Assembly: GCA_947476215.1 (NCBI GenBank)
Contig: CANJQI010000033.1
Location: 1-39,210 of the forward strand
From: Betaproteobacteria bacterium
Lineage (GTDB): Bacteria; Pseudomonadota; Gammaproteobacteria; Burkholderiales; SG8-41
Direction: 5' to 3'
DNA length: 39,210 bases
Shown: positions 8,533 through 16,511 of the stretch, piece by piece
Position numbering within the stretch: position 1 is the first letter of the stretch
Layout of the letters: each line of letters begins with the position of its first letter
Made by a program: the position numbers and the translations under genes
The notes under the pieces: generated by a model
Told to the model about the DNA's origin: nothing
Database searches by the model: none
What the model saw: only the letters and a program-made list of their open reading frames with translations

Positions 8533-9087
8533 ATGAAAATCGCACAGGAAATCCGGGCCGGCAACGTCATTATGCTGGGCAAAGAGCCGATGGTGGTGCA
8601 GAAAGCCGAATTTTCAAAGTCGGGACGCAACGCATCGGTCGTCAAAATGAAGATGCGCAATTTGCTGACCGGTGCGCCCACCGAAAGCATTTATCGCGCC
8701 GACGAGAAATTCGATGTCGTCCAGCTGGATCGCAAGGATGTTACTTATTCGTACTTCGCTGACCCCATGTACGTGTTCATGGATGAGGAATTCAACCAGT
8801 ATGAAGTGGAAAAAGACAACATGGGCGATGCCCTCAATTATCTTGAGGACGGGATGCCCGGCGAGCTCGTGATTTACGAAGAGCGTCCGATTTCCATCGT
8901 AATTCCGCAGTCGGTGGAACGCGAAATTGAATATACCGAACCCGCGGTGCGCGGCGACACTTCGGGCAAAGTGCTGAAACCCGCGAAGCTCAAGACCGGG
9001 TTTATCGTGCAGGTGCCGCTGTTTTGCGCCACCGGCGACAAGATCGAGATCGACTCGCGCACGGGTGAGTACCGGCGCCGGGTATAA
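8533..9087 (+). CDS. efp: Elongation factor P
   Basis: 184 residues with the three-domain EF-P layout. The loop KSGRNAS puts arginine at position 32, the residue modified by EarP, in place of the lysine used by EpmA-type species. The C terminus has the conserved [19 protein letters not shown] binds between the P and E sites of the ribosome and promotes peptide bond formation at proline runs. The start ATG has GCGGGAAA 5-12 nt upstream. Lies directly after earP and is convergent with the amidohydrolase gene, with 8 bp between the stop codons. Confidence 0.98.
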   Translation: MKIAQEIRAGNVIMLGKEPMVVQKAEFSKSGRNASVVKMKMRNLLTGAPTESIYRADEKFDVVQLDRKDVTYSYFADPMYVFMDEEFNQYEVEKDNMGDALNYLEDGMPGELVIYEERPISIVIPQSVEREIEYTEPAVRGDTSGKVLKPAKLKTGFIVQVPLFCATGDKIEIDSRTGEYRRRV

Positions 9088-9095
9088 CGCCAAAT

Positions 9096-9920
9096 TTAAA
9101 ATCCGTAAAGAGTCGCCGGATTATCCACCAGTATCTTCTGTAGCGTAGGCTGATCCCGAGCGTATTCCGTAAGTCGCTCAAAGAGCGCGGCATCGTCTGG
9201 CATTTCCTTTTCAGAACGGTGCGGCCAGTCGCTGCCCCAGACCACGCGCTCCGGCGCGGCCTTGATCAATGCATGGGCCGCATCCGTCATTTGCTTCCAC
9301 GTCGCGTAACCGTTGCTCCTGCCGTTAAAGGTGGTGGGCGACAGCTTGACCCAGGCGCGGCCCTTATCGATGAGCCCGCGCATGACGGCAAATGCGGGGT
9401 GCGCAGAGCCGCCGGCCTGATGAGGGATGCGGCCCATATGATCGAACACGATGGGCGCGGCGAGGCGATTGAGGAGATCCTTGTTTTCGACGATCTGGTC
9501 GGCCAGCATGTGGATCTGCACGTGCCATCCCAATGCATGGACGCGTTTCGCCAGCGGCTCTATCATGTCGAGCGTGGTCACCGCACCTGCGGGGCTTTCC
9601 ACGGTAAAACGGATGCCACGTATGCCCGCGTCCGCCAGCATTGTCAGCTCCGCATCGGAGACCGTGGGATGAACCACCGCCACGCCCCGCGTCCGAGCGG
9701 GTCCAAGTTGCGAGATGGCATCCAGCAGGCACTGATGATTGGTGACATAGGCGCGCGGCGATACCACCACGGCGCGCGTGGTTCCCGTGCGTTGCTGTAT
9801 GAGGCGATAAGCGCTGACCGGATAATCCGTTGGTCTGGGTCCGGCGAGCGCAGGGAACCGATTGTCAAAAATATGAAAGTGACAATCGCAGGAATTGGCG
9901 GGCGCTTTGAGTGTAGTCAT
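9096..9920 (-). CDS. Amidohydrolase of the 2-pyrone-4,6-dicarboxylate lactonase (LigI)-like family
   Basis: 274 residues, TIM-barrel metal-dependent hydrolase fold. CDCHFHIFD near the N terminus gives the HxH pair, GIRFTVESPAG and HMGRIPHQ fall on barrel strands, and VVWGSDWPHRSEK carries the conserved late aspartate. Members hydrolyse lactones such as 2-pyrone-4,6-dicarboxylate in lignin-derived aromatic degradation, but many relatives have unknown substrates, so only the family is claimed. It sits 97 nt downstream of the carboxymuconolactone-decarboxylase-like frame on the same strand, which also hints at aromatic or lactone metabolism. Confidence 0.88.
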   Translation of the reverse strand: MTTLKAPANSCDCHFHIFDNRFPALAGPRPTDYPVSAYRLIQQRTGTTRAVVVSPRAYVTNHQCLLDAISQLGPARTRGVAVVHPTVSDAELTMLADAGIRGIRFTVESPAGAVTTLDMIEPLAKRVHALGWHVQIHMLADQIVENKDLLNRLAAPIVFDHMGRIPHQAGGSAHPAFAVMRGLIDKGRAWVKLSPTTFNGRSNGYATWKQMTDAAHALIKAAPERVVWGSDWPHRSEKEMPDDAALFERLTEYARDQPTLQKILVDNPATLYGF

Positions 9921-10017
9921 GGATAGTTAACTCCGAATCCGGCATGCTTCATTACGATATGCCCTCCGTATAGCTGATCGTCCAGGGGCGATTCGTTCCG
10001 CGGTGAACGCGTATCGA

Positions 10018-10580
10018 TCAAGGCGCAGGCGTGCCATCGGGCGGCCATGCGATTGCGTCTTCCTGCAGCGGTACTTCCAGCGTGCGGAAGATCTGCGAGA
10101 ACATGATCCAGTTGCCGATGGCGATGACCATTTCTATCAGCAGTGCAGGATCGGTAAGGTGTTCCGTGCATGTTGCCCAGACTTTGTCCGTGATCTTGCC
10201 GAATTCTACCGTATCGTCAACGGCAGACAACATGGCGCGATCCGCCGGCCCCAATGGACGAAATTTTTCCAGTCGCGGACAGCCACGACTTCCTCTTGCG
10301 ATATCCCGGCTTGGGTCGTGGCGATGCGGTAGTGCTGAAACCACTCATATTCCGATCGGGTAAGCCACGCGATGTGCATGGCCATGAGTTCGCGCAGGCA
10401 CAGCGGCAGCTTGTTGCGCGCGGTCAGTGCTGTCAGCAGTCCGTAAACCTGCTTTGCAAGGTCGGGATGGTGCGCCAGCATTCTGAATGCGCCGCGGCTG
10501 GCTTGTGCTTCCGTTACCCCGAGCTCACTGCCCAGGCGCAGAGAGTCTTCCATGGGTATCAATGACACTCGGTTAGTCAT
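10018..10580 (-). pseudogene. Carboxymuconolactone decarboxylase-like protein, frameshifted
   Basis: Two overlapping frames carry one protein. The first (10580 down to about 10264) gives MTNRVSLIPMEDSLRLGSEL, RELMAMHIAWLTRSEYEWFQ and GISQEEVVAVRDWK; the second continues with FRPLGPADRAMLSAVDDTV, DKVWATC, and ends at 10018 (TPAP). The switch falls at a run of five A on the coding strand (T at 10264-10268 on the plus strand); one extra A would give a continuous 187-residue protein. The SEYEW..H segment is typical of CMD-family proteins lacking the CxxC of AhpD. As read, the first frame ends at 10206 with 124 residues and an aberrant tail. Confidence 0.7.
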
Positions 10581-10993
10581 GACTCAAAATCTTTCCGATA
10601 GGGTGATATGAAGGTGGCCAATTTAACATCTGACCAATTCTTCCTTGCGTACGAGGCGATCGGTGCTTTGATTGCATGCGCGGATGGTTTAGCTGCGTCG
10701 ATAATAACCGACTGGAACCCACGCGTTACCAGGAGTGATAATCAGAACGAGGCTCGGACGTGTTTTGTTCTGCGCTGTGGAAAGTCTGGGCGAGCTCGAA
10801 GCGTGATGCGGATTGCCCGTGTTTGACCGCTCGTCATGCCGCGAATATAGTTGAGCATCTTGAAAATCAATACGATAGTTTGCATTTCATCTGTGTTTCG
10901 GGACAGGTACCGTTGAAAACAATACGGTGTACCCGCCCTGAAACGCGATTTTCCTGGATCGCAGGCGTCTAGGGTGCGGTAATCGCGGCCATC
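10581..10993. other. 413-bp stretch without a recognisable gene
   Basis: Lies between the divergent CMD-like frame and the LRV-repeat protein. It looks less G+C-rich than its surroundings. A 72-codon open frame at 10608-10826 has no recognisable domain and a basic, low-quality C terminus, so I do not call it. I see no tRNA-like fold and no repeat. Confidence 0.5.
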
Positions 10994-11864
10994 GTGTCGG
11001 TGCGGGGAATTTTCGATTCGGCAAATTCGACCGCGGGCATCGGATTGATATTTACTCCGTTTATCATGTGTGCCGCGCTGGTGCTTGCCGGAAGCTGGGG
11101 CCTCGCGCTTGGATGCGTGTGGCACGCGGTTCGAGGGGCTGGACGTTACCATGGCATGGTACTGGCGCTGGCCTGGCTGGTCAGCCTTGGCGTCCCAGCC
11201 TATGCTGGTTGGCAGGTTTGGCATGGGCTGTCGCTGGAACGTGCCGTTGCAGATACGACGCGCATGGACGCCGCGGCACTCGATGCGGCCATGCGCGAGT
11301 CCCCGTGGCGCACCAATCGTTTTTTTATCGGCGCGATTGTGCAGAACAAATTCGCGAGTGCAGCGCTGCTTGATTATCTGGCAAGCTTGCCGCAAAAGTT
11401 GCCCGACACCGATCTTTTCGAACCGCTGGGTTCACTTTGGGATGTCAAGCTCGACAACCGCAAGGGCCTTTCCGCGATGCGCCTGGTCGTGCGTAATCCG
11501 AACGTGGGGGCAATGACGCTGGCGCGTTTGGCCGACGGTCCGCGATCGGATGCAGTCATCAGCGATATTCTGGCCAACCCAAAAACGCCGCTGACGGTGC
11601 TGCAACGCTATTTTGACTCGACGGATGTATTGATCGAATGGGGGCTTGGCGCTCAATCCCAATCTGCCTGTGGCAGTGATGGAACGACTGCCGGAAAGCA
11701 AGTATCTCTATACCCGGTTCAACCTCACCTATAACGCCGCCACGCCGCGCGTAATACTGGAAAAGCTCGCTCGAGACTCGGATCCTACGCTGGCCACGCA
11801 CGCGGAACAGGCGATCGAACGGCAGGTCAGCCGCAAGCAACGCGCCCCCGAGCACTCGCAGTGA
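10994..11864 (+). pseudogene. Membrane-anchored LRV-like repeat protein, frameshifted
   Basis: Starts at a GTG (10994) with no clear ribosome site; an ATG at 11065 is the alternative. Two membrane segments come first (around MCAALVLAGSWGLALGC and MVLALAWLVSLGVPAYAGW), then a soluble region with repeats of the variant leucine-rich type: RNPNVGAMTLARLA, ANPKTPLTVLQRYF, LNPNLPVAVMERL, YNAATPRVILEKLA. The third and fourth repeats are in a different frame. The switch lies at GGGGG (11640-11644): with four G the reading becomes LIEWGLALNPNLPVAV and runs to the TGA at 11864, about 289 residues in all. As read, the frame ends at 11734 with a non-repeat tail. Function unknown; LRV proteins act in protein binding. 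Confidence 0.6.
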
Positions 11865-11876
11865 TGTTGCATTACG

Positions 11877-11911
11877 TGTCATGGTGCGCACCTTGAAGAT
11901 TGCGCATGACA
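11877..11911. repeat. Imperfect inverted repeat between two gene fragments
   Basis: TGTCATGGTGCGCA (11877-11890) faces TGCGCATGACA (11901-11911) with a three-base bulge and a 10-nt loop. It is followed by A8 rather than T8 on the plus strand, so it is not a standard intrinsic terminator in either direction. Confidence 0.35.
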
Positions 11912-11998
11912 TAAAAAAAACCGTAAAACCAACAGCTTATTGGATGATATACGGTCATGACGTAATCCCAATTACGCCTCTCGGGTGCGCGTCTGGTT

Positions 11999-13096
11999 GT
12001 GGTGGTATGCGCGGCACAGACGCTGGTGCAAATAGGCGCTTTTTTCTGGCCCGCGCTATTGCCGGAGATGATGCCGCTATGGGGGCTCACCAATAGCGAG
12101 GCGGGCTGGAGTACCGCAATGTTTTATGGCGCCTATCTGGTGGCGGTGCCCATACTTGTGACGCTGACCGATCGTGTCGATGCAAGGCGCGTGTATCTGT
12201 TCGGTGTCGCCTGCACGATGGCGGCGCACTTGTTGTTTGGGCTGGTGGCCGAGGGTTACTGGTCGGTGCTGCTCTTGCGTGGGCTGGCGGGAATAGGCTG
12301 GGCTGGCACCTACATGACCGGCCTCAAACTGCTCGCCGATCAAGTCGATGCGAAGCTGATGTCGCGCGCAACGGCTGGACATGCCGTGAGCATAGGCATC
12401 TCCGGCGCGCTGTCGTTCGCATGCGCCGAACTTCTGAGTGGCGTGTGGGGCTGGCAGCCGGCATTTCTGGCCGCTGCGGCGACTGCGGTCATGGCATGGC
12501 TGCTGGTGGCGTTGCTGGTTCCTGGCCGTACAACGCCGTTTCCGCGTGCGGCCGACGGTCATGCGCTGTTTGATTTCAGCCCCGTATTTCGCAATCGCTC
12601 GGCGATGGCCTACGCCGTCGCGTACTGCATCCATACGCTGGAAATGAACGCACTGCGCGGCTGGGGCGTGGCATTTCTCGCTTATGTCGCGATCAGCACC
12701 GGCGCCGATATGAGTTTTTCGCCCACGTTCGCGCTGACCGCGTTAGGCGTGATTGGAACGTGCGCAAGCGTGCTGGGCAATGAAGCCGCTATACGCTGGG
12801 GCAGGGTGCGCTTGATCACCTTGGCAATGCTGGCATCGATTGCGCTGAGCGCCGGTATTGGGTTCTTCGGCACGCTGTCGTATACGCTGGCAGTGTTGCT
12901 GCGGTTGATTTACGGTCTTGTCGTGTGGCTGGATTCATCGTCGCTGACGGCCGGCGCCGCCGGTACTGCGGAACCCGCGCGCCGCGGCGCTACGCTGGCG
13001 GTTCATTCCATGCTCGGCTACAGCGGCGGTTTCGTTGGTCCATTGATGATCGGCTATGCGCTCGATCTCTCTGGCGGCATGTCGCGCACGGCGTGA
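11999..13096 (+). CDS. MFS transporter, truncated by a premature stop
   Basis: 365 residues as read, a 12-helix major facilitator protein missing its last helix. Seen: FYGAYLVAVPILVTLTDRVD followed by ARRVYLFG (loop 2-3 motif region), LLRGLAGIGWAGTYMTGLKL in helix 4, and alternating helices to GYSGGFVGPLMIGYALDLSG. After GMSRTA the stop TGA (13094-13096) is followed in the same frame by GAAFGLVALLMLLALVAFRL, which is the expected helix 12, ending at a TGA at 13199-13201 just before a terminator hairpin. A TGG-to-TGA change explains this. The GTG at 11999 is the first usable start; an ATG at 11957 is in frame too, but a TAA occupies its third codon, and the sequence between is protein-like (QLRLSGARLVVVV). 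Substrate unknown. Possibly a pseudogene. Confidence 0.75.
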   Translation: MVVCAAQTLVQIGAFFWPALLPEMMPLWGLTNSEAGWSTAMFYGAYLVAVPILVTLTDRVDARRVYLFGVACTMAAHLLFGLVAEGYWSVLLLRGLAGIGWAGTYMTGLKLLADQVDAKLMSRATAGHAVSIGISGALSFACAELLSGVWGWQPAFLAAAATAVMAWLLVALLVPGRTTPFPRAADGHALFDFSPVFRNRSAMAYAVAYCIHTLEMNALRGWGVAFLAYVAISTGADMSFSPTFALTALGVIGTCASVLGNEAAIRWGRVRLITLAMLASIALSAGIGFFGTLSYTLAVLLRLIYGLVVWLDSSSLTAGAAGTAEPARRGATLAVHSMLGYSGGFVGPLMIGYALDLSGGMSRTA

Positions 13097-13203
13097 GGCG
13101 CGGCTTTCGGGCTGGTGGCGTTGCTTATGTTGCTCGCACTGGTTGCGTTCCGGCTAATGCGGCCGCGGTCGCTGAGCGGAGATCGCGGCAATCACGCTTG
13201 AAT

Positions 13204-13236
13204 CGGCTATCAAGCCGGAGCCCAGCTTGATAGCCG
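13204..13236. terminator. Bidirectional terminator hairpin
   Basis: Perfect 12-bp stem CGGCTATCAAGC / GCTTGATAGCCG with a 9-nt loop, placed between the convergent MFS and DapA-like genes. It begins 2 nt after the TGA (13199-13201) that would end the full-length MFS protein. A weak T tract (CTCAATTT) follows on the plus strand. Confidence 0.7.
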
Positions 13237-13248
13237 CTCAATTTCCTG

Positions 13249-14172
13249 CTATTGACGCTTCCAGTTCGCCATTTCCGGAATTTCGAGTGCTTCGATCGCT
13301 GCTAAGGTGGCGTCGAGTTCGGCGCCGCTGATCGCGATGCGCGGCGGCCGTATATGCCCGCCGCCCAGTCCATAGGCATTGAGTACCGGTTTTATGGCGC
13401 GCTGGTTTGAACGCACCGGGCCTCTGAGTATGGAATGCAGCAAAATCATTTTGCGGAAGGACGCGTGCATCAGGTCGACATCCTTCGCCATAAAGGCCGC
13501 CATGACCGACGCGATCAGTTTGGGGGCGATATTGCCTTCCATGCCCTGAAATCCGTTGCCGCCCATGCCGAGCGTGAACAGCGCGTTGCCTACCCCCGAA
13601 CAATGGATCTCGAGGCGATCGCCTAGGCGATGGATGAGATCTATCATGTAAAACATGTCGTTGGTATCGTATGCATAACCCACAAAGTTGGGGTAATCCG
13701 CTGCAAACTTCTCTACCATGTCCAGCGGAATCGCGTAACCCACCTTCTTCTGGTTCGATATGGTGACGGGCAGAGATGTCGATTCAATGGCGGTTCTGAA
13801 GAACTTTTCTATCTCCTTGCGGTTGGGTAACACGCCGTGGCCCATGTCCATGGAATAGATTTGCGCCGAGTCCACTTTCAGTTTTTCCGCGCTGCGCAGA
13901 AACTCAACCATGTCGGCTGCATCTTTGGGCTCCACGCCGGCGGCTCGCACCGGAACTTTGCCCTTGAGTTCTTCGACAGCGATTTCGAGGACCCGGTTGC
14001 GCTCGTCACGGCTTAAGGTATTGCCCTCGGCGGCGCCAGCCGCACCGATGTAAACGGAGACGCCTGCCGCGGCGAGGCGGCGCAAATGATGGCGCAATGC
14101 AGTCTCATCCAGACGCGATTTTTCATCGAAAGGGGTAAGGCTGTGGACGATGGCACTATATTTTCTGGCCAT
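13249..14172 (-). CDS. DapA/N-acetylneuraminate-lyase-fold protein lacking the catalytic Lys and Tyr
   Basis: 307 residues with dihydrodipicolinate synthase family architecture: SLTPF at the start, GAAGAAEGNTLSRDER where family members have G-T-T-G-E and TLS.eE, and LPVTISNQ in the strand that normally carries the catalytic tyrosine. Here that position is Ser139. The Schiff-base lysine of the GIKE/GIKD motif is replaced: the sequence reads FVGYAYDTND, with Ala167 in the lysine position. So the standard class I aldolase chemistry cannot operate. It could be a binding protein or use another mechanism. Start ATG 14172 has GGAG 7-10 nt upstream. Divergent from a Bug binding-protein gene with a shared, symmetrical promoter region. 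Confidence 0.85.
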   Translation of the reverse strand: MARKYSAIVHSLTPFDEKSRLDETALRHHLRRLAAAGVSVYIGAAGAAEGNTLSRDERNRVLEIAVEELKGKVPVRAAGVEPKDAADMVEFLRSAEKLKVDSAQIYSMDMGHGVLPNRKEIEKFFRTAIESTSLPVTISNQKKVGYAIPLDMVEKFAADYPNFVGYAYDTNDMFYMIDLIHRLGDRLEIHCSGVGNALFTLGMGGNGFQGMEGNIAPKLIASVMAAFMAKDVDLMHASFRKMILLHSILRGPVRSNQRAIKPVLNAYGLGGGHIRPPRIAISGAELDATLAAIEALEIPEMANWKRQ

Positions 14173-14260
14173 GGAATGCTCCGGTCGGTTGCCGATTGTG
14201 ACGGCAAGGTGAAAATTCGGGGCGACGACGGCGTTCCCATCGCAGCATGGAAAGTGCGGG

Positions 14261-14290
14261 ATTATATCCGCGCTGGTTCGGGAATATAAT
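14261..14290. promoter_or_regulatory. Symmetric divergent promoter between the DapA-like and Bug genes
   Basis: A perfect TATAAT lies on the plus strand at 14285-14290 and another on the minus strand at 14266-14261. In each direction the hexamer 17 bp upstream of the -10 is TTATAT, which overlaps the -10 of the other direction. Predicted starts near 14297 (plus) and 14254 (minus) serve the Bug gene at 14333 and the DapA-like gene at 14172. The -35 elements are weak. Confidence 0.55.
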
Positions 14291-14332
14291 GAAATCAAAT
14301 ATTTGACCGCAAGCCGGACGTCAGAGAGACCA

Positions 14333-15289
14333 ATGTCGAAATCGCTTCCCGTATGTTTTTGCCCGCTCCTGACAGCAATTGCGTTGTCATGGACGGTTCC
14401 TGTTTCGGCACAGGACTACCCCGTCAGGCCGGTGCGACTACTTACGTCGGAAGCCGGGGGCGCCGGGGACTTTGTATCGCGGGCGCTGGCGCCGGGACTG
14501 GCGGCCGCGCTGGGTCAGCAAATCGTCATCGAGAACCGTCCGGCAAACGCCGTCGAGACTGTTGCCAGGGCGGTGTCTGACGGTCATACACTGCTGCTTT
14601 ACGGCAATACCGTTTGGATTACACCGCTGATGCGTAAGGCATCGTGGGACCCGCTAAAGGATTTCTCCGCGATCACACTGACGGTACGAGCCCCCAATCT
14701 CCTGGTTGTTACGCCGTCGCTGCCGGTAAAGACGGTCAAGGACTTGATTGCACTGGCCAAGGCGCGCCCCGGCGATCTTAACTACGCGTCGTCGCAAACC
14801 GGATCCTCCACGCACCTCGCCGCGGAATTATTCAACTTCATGGCTGCAGTGAAAATCGTGCGCGTGAATTACAAAGGGCCGCCGCTGGCCATCAACGACA
14901 TCATGACTGGTCGGGTGGAACTCATGTTCCTGGCGGCGAGTTCCGTGAAGGCGCATATCCAGTCCGGAAAACTGCGTGCGCTGGCGGTAACCACAGACAA
15001 ACCCTCCCGGTTGTTTCCGGGCATGTCCACGGTCGCGGACGCAGTGCCCGGTTACGAGTCCGCTGCGCAGTTTGGATTTTTCGCGCCGCTGAAAACACCG
15101 GCAACGGTGATCCAGCGCCTCCATCAGGATGCGGTGCGCTTTCTCGATGCGCCCGAAACCAGGGAAAAATATTTCAATGCCGGCATGGAAGTCATCGCCA
15201 GTTCGTCCGATCAGTTTGCCACCATGCTGAAGTCCGAAACCGATAGATGGACGAAAGTCATCAAGGCTGCGGGGATACGCGAGGAATAA
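14333..15289 (+). CDS. Bug-family periplasmic binding protein 1
   Basis: 318 residues with a Sec signal peptide (MSKSLPVCFCPLLTAIAL, cleavage after VSA) and the Bug (tripartite tricarboxylate receptor) fold: YPVRPVRLLTSEAGGAGD at the start, DGHTLLLYGN, VRAPNLLVVTPSLPVKTVKD, RPGDLNYASSQTGS, VNYKGPPLAINDIMTGRVEL. The usual VPFPPGGxxD loop is altered to TSEAGGAGD, and the GAGG loop after the ENRP segment is replaced by ENRPANAVET. These loops hold the ligand carboxylates, so the ligand probably differs from that of classic Bugs. ATG 14333 is preceded by AGAGAG. No TctA/TctB gene is adjacent. Confidence 0.92.
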   Translation: MSKSLPVCFCPLLTAIALSWTVPVSAQDYPVRPVRLLTSEAGGAGDFVSRALAPGLAAALGQQIVIENRPANAVETVARAVSDGHTLLLYGNTVWITPLMRKASWDPLKDFSAITLTVRAPNLLVVTPSLPVKTVKDLIALAKARPGDLNYASSQTGSSTHLAAELFNFMAAVKIVRVNYKGPPLAINDIMTGRVELMFLAASSVKAHIQSGKLRALAVTTDKPSRLFPGMSTVADAVPGYESAAQFGFFAPLKTPATVIQRLHQDAVRFLDAPETREKYFNAGMEVIASSSDQFATMLKSETDRWTKVIKAAGIREE

Positions 15290-15296
15290 AGTCTGC

Positions 15297-15314
15297 AGCT
15301 GCGGTTTCGCAGCT
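15297..15314 (+). terminator. Possible terminator hairpin after Bug 1
   Basis: AGCTGCG / CGCAGCT with a GTTT loop, 8 nt past the stop codon. No T run follows, so it may be only a 3'-end-stabilising hairpin. Confidence 0.35.
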
Positions 15315-15382
15315 CTGATGAGCTTATGACCCCATCGCGCCTGAGGTGAATTCACATCTTTTCATGCGCTACAGAGACCCTT

Positions 15383-15799
15383 TTATTCGAGGGTGATTGA
15401 TGTATCCACGATCGTCAGGCCGCTGAAGTTTTTCCCGTAGTAGCCTCGGTCGCGGGTCAGAAGCCGGTCGCATTGTTTGGCGGCATGCGCTCCGATCAGG
15501 AAATCGGCGATCACGCGGTCGCGTTTTCCTCCTGCGACGCGGTATTTCTTCCAGGCCAGGCCGGCGAGTATCGCAGCCTCCTCCTGCATCGCAGAAAACC
15601 GTACTCCGAGGGTGTGCATGGCACGCGCGAAATCCGCGTCGCTCGCAAACGCGCCACGCGTTTCGGCCCAGACGACGCTGCATGCGACGACAGCCCCCTC
15701 ATTGAGACTGGTGCGAAGCGATGATGCTGATGCGGCACCGAACCGAAGGTCGGCGCCGAAAACGTCGATGAGGACGCTCGTGTCGACCGCAGTGATCAT
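15383..15799 (-). CDS. VapC-like PIN-domain toxin
   Basis: 138 residues, typical VapC length. PIN acidic residues are visible in MITAVDTSVLIDVF, in WAETRG and in RDRVIADFLIGAHA, with the final LLTRDRGYYG. VapC toxins are ribonucleases that cleave tRNA or rRNA when free of antitoxin. The start ATG overlaps the stop of the upstream antitoxin gene by 4 nt (ATGA, 15796-15799), the normal arrangement for the pair. All expected acidic residues are present, so it should be active. Confidence 0.93.
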   Translation of the reverse strand: MITAVDTSVLIDVFGADLRFGAASASSLRTSLNEGAVVACSVVWAETRGAFASDADFARAMHTLGVRFSAMQEEAAILAGLAWKKYRVAGGKRDRVIADFLIGAHAAKQCDRLLTRDRGYYGKNFSGLTIVDTSITLE

Positions 15800-16020
15800 T
15801 TCGGCGTGTCCCCGCGTAGAGTGCGGATGAACTTGTCGGTGTCGATGCGCTTGCCAAGGCAGCCAAACACCTGAGAAACCGGGTCTGTCCTTGCCTTGCG
15901 GGCAACCAGTGTGCCGTCCTTGGCGATGAATTCCAGTTCCGTTCCTGGACGGATGCCGAGCTTTTCGCGCAACGGTTTTGGAATGGTGACTTGCCCACGT
16001 TCTGCAACCACGGCTTTCAT
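15796..16020 (-). CDS. AbrB/MazE-type antitoxin of the VapC pair
   Basis: 74 residues. The N-terminal swapped-hairpin DNA-binding domain reads ERGQVTIPKPLREKLGIRPG followed by TELEF, the SpoVT/AbrB signature. The acidic/basic C-terminal part (KRIDTDKFIRTLRGD) is the likely toxin-binding arm. It precedes and overlaps the toxin gene. The module probably represses its own promoter: a palindrome lies over the -10 region just upstream. Confidence 0.93.
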   Translation of the reverse strand: MKAVVAERGQVTIPKPLREKLGIRPGTELEFIAKDGTLVARKARTDPVSQVFGCLGKRIDTDKFIRTLRGDTPK

Positions 16021-16048
16021 TGGGACCCCGATACGTTTAAAAGGTAGA

Positions 16049-16061
16049 ATGTATCATACAT
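16049..16061. promoter_or_regulatory. Palindromic operator candidate of the VapBC operon
   Basis: ATGTAT-C-ATACAT is a perfect inverted repeat 29 bp upstream of the antitoxin ATG. On the minus strand it contains TATGAT, a good -10 element, so repressor binding would block the promoter. A second short palindrome, TATGCATA, lies at 16080-16087. Confidence 0.5.
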
Positions 16062-16099
16062 ATTTCACGTAAGTAAAAGTATGCATATTTGCAACAACA

Positions 16100-16381
16100 T
16101 CATGCCGCCGCAAGCGTCGCAGCCTTTGATGTCCCCCCTTGACCAATAAGAAGAAAATCGAGAGCCAAGAATATTGCGGCAATGGCAAGCAAGACATACT
16201 TCATGCCCCGGATTTTGCGAAGCAGGTAAAGTGCGAGCGTTGGCAGCTGAGACAGAACTAACGGAATAGCCGACCTTATCGGGTGCTCAATCAAATCGTT
16301 CCACAACCGCTTTGCGAACAAATCCGACAGACGAATGTTGCCTACCTGGTGTAGAAAATAGGTACGCCATGTATATTTCAT
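16100..16381 (-). CDS. Hypothetical small membrane protein
   Basis: An open frame of 93 codons. The predicted protein has a positively charged, amphipathic N-terminal half (MKYTWRTYFLHQ..., RLSDLFAKRLWNDLIEHP), two hydrophobic stretches (SAIPLVLSQLPTLALYLL and YVLLAIAAIFLALDFLLIG) and a short Ala-rich tail. I do not recognise a family. There is no clear ribosome-binding site before the ATG, and the stretch between the antitoxin gene and Bug 2 looks less G+C-rich than the neighbours, so it may be imported DNA or a chance frame. Confidence 0.35.
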   Translation of the reverse strand: MKYTWRTYFLHQVGNIRLSDLFAKRLWNDLIEHPIRSAIPLVLSQLPTLALYLLRKIRGMKYVLLAIAAIFLALDFLLIGQGGTSKAATLAAA

Positions 16382-16511
16382 ATGTCATAGAGAAAAGTTT
16401 GAATTCCAACGTCCTGCTGTGAACTTCACCGATTGGTGAACGGTCACGAACTGCCGAGTAAGGAAACAGTGTGATAATGCCATCTAGCCTACTTCTCCAA
16501 CATCCACCGCG

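Noticed and set aside
10608-10826. 72-codon plus-strand frame in the gap before the LRV protein
   Set aside because: No ribosome-site consensus, no domain, and a composition unlike the neighbouring proteins.
11877-11911. Intrinsic terminator after the LRV-repeat protein
   Set aside because: The hairpin is followed by A8 rather than T8 on the plus strand, and on the minus strand the T run precedes the stem.
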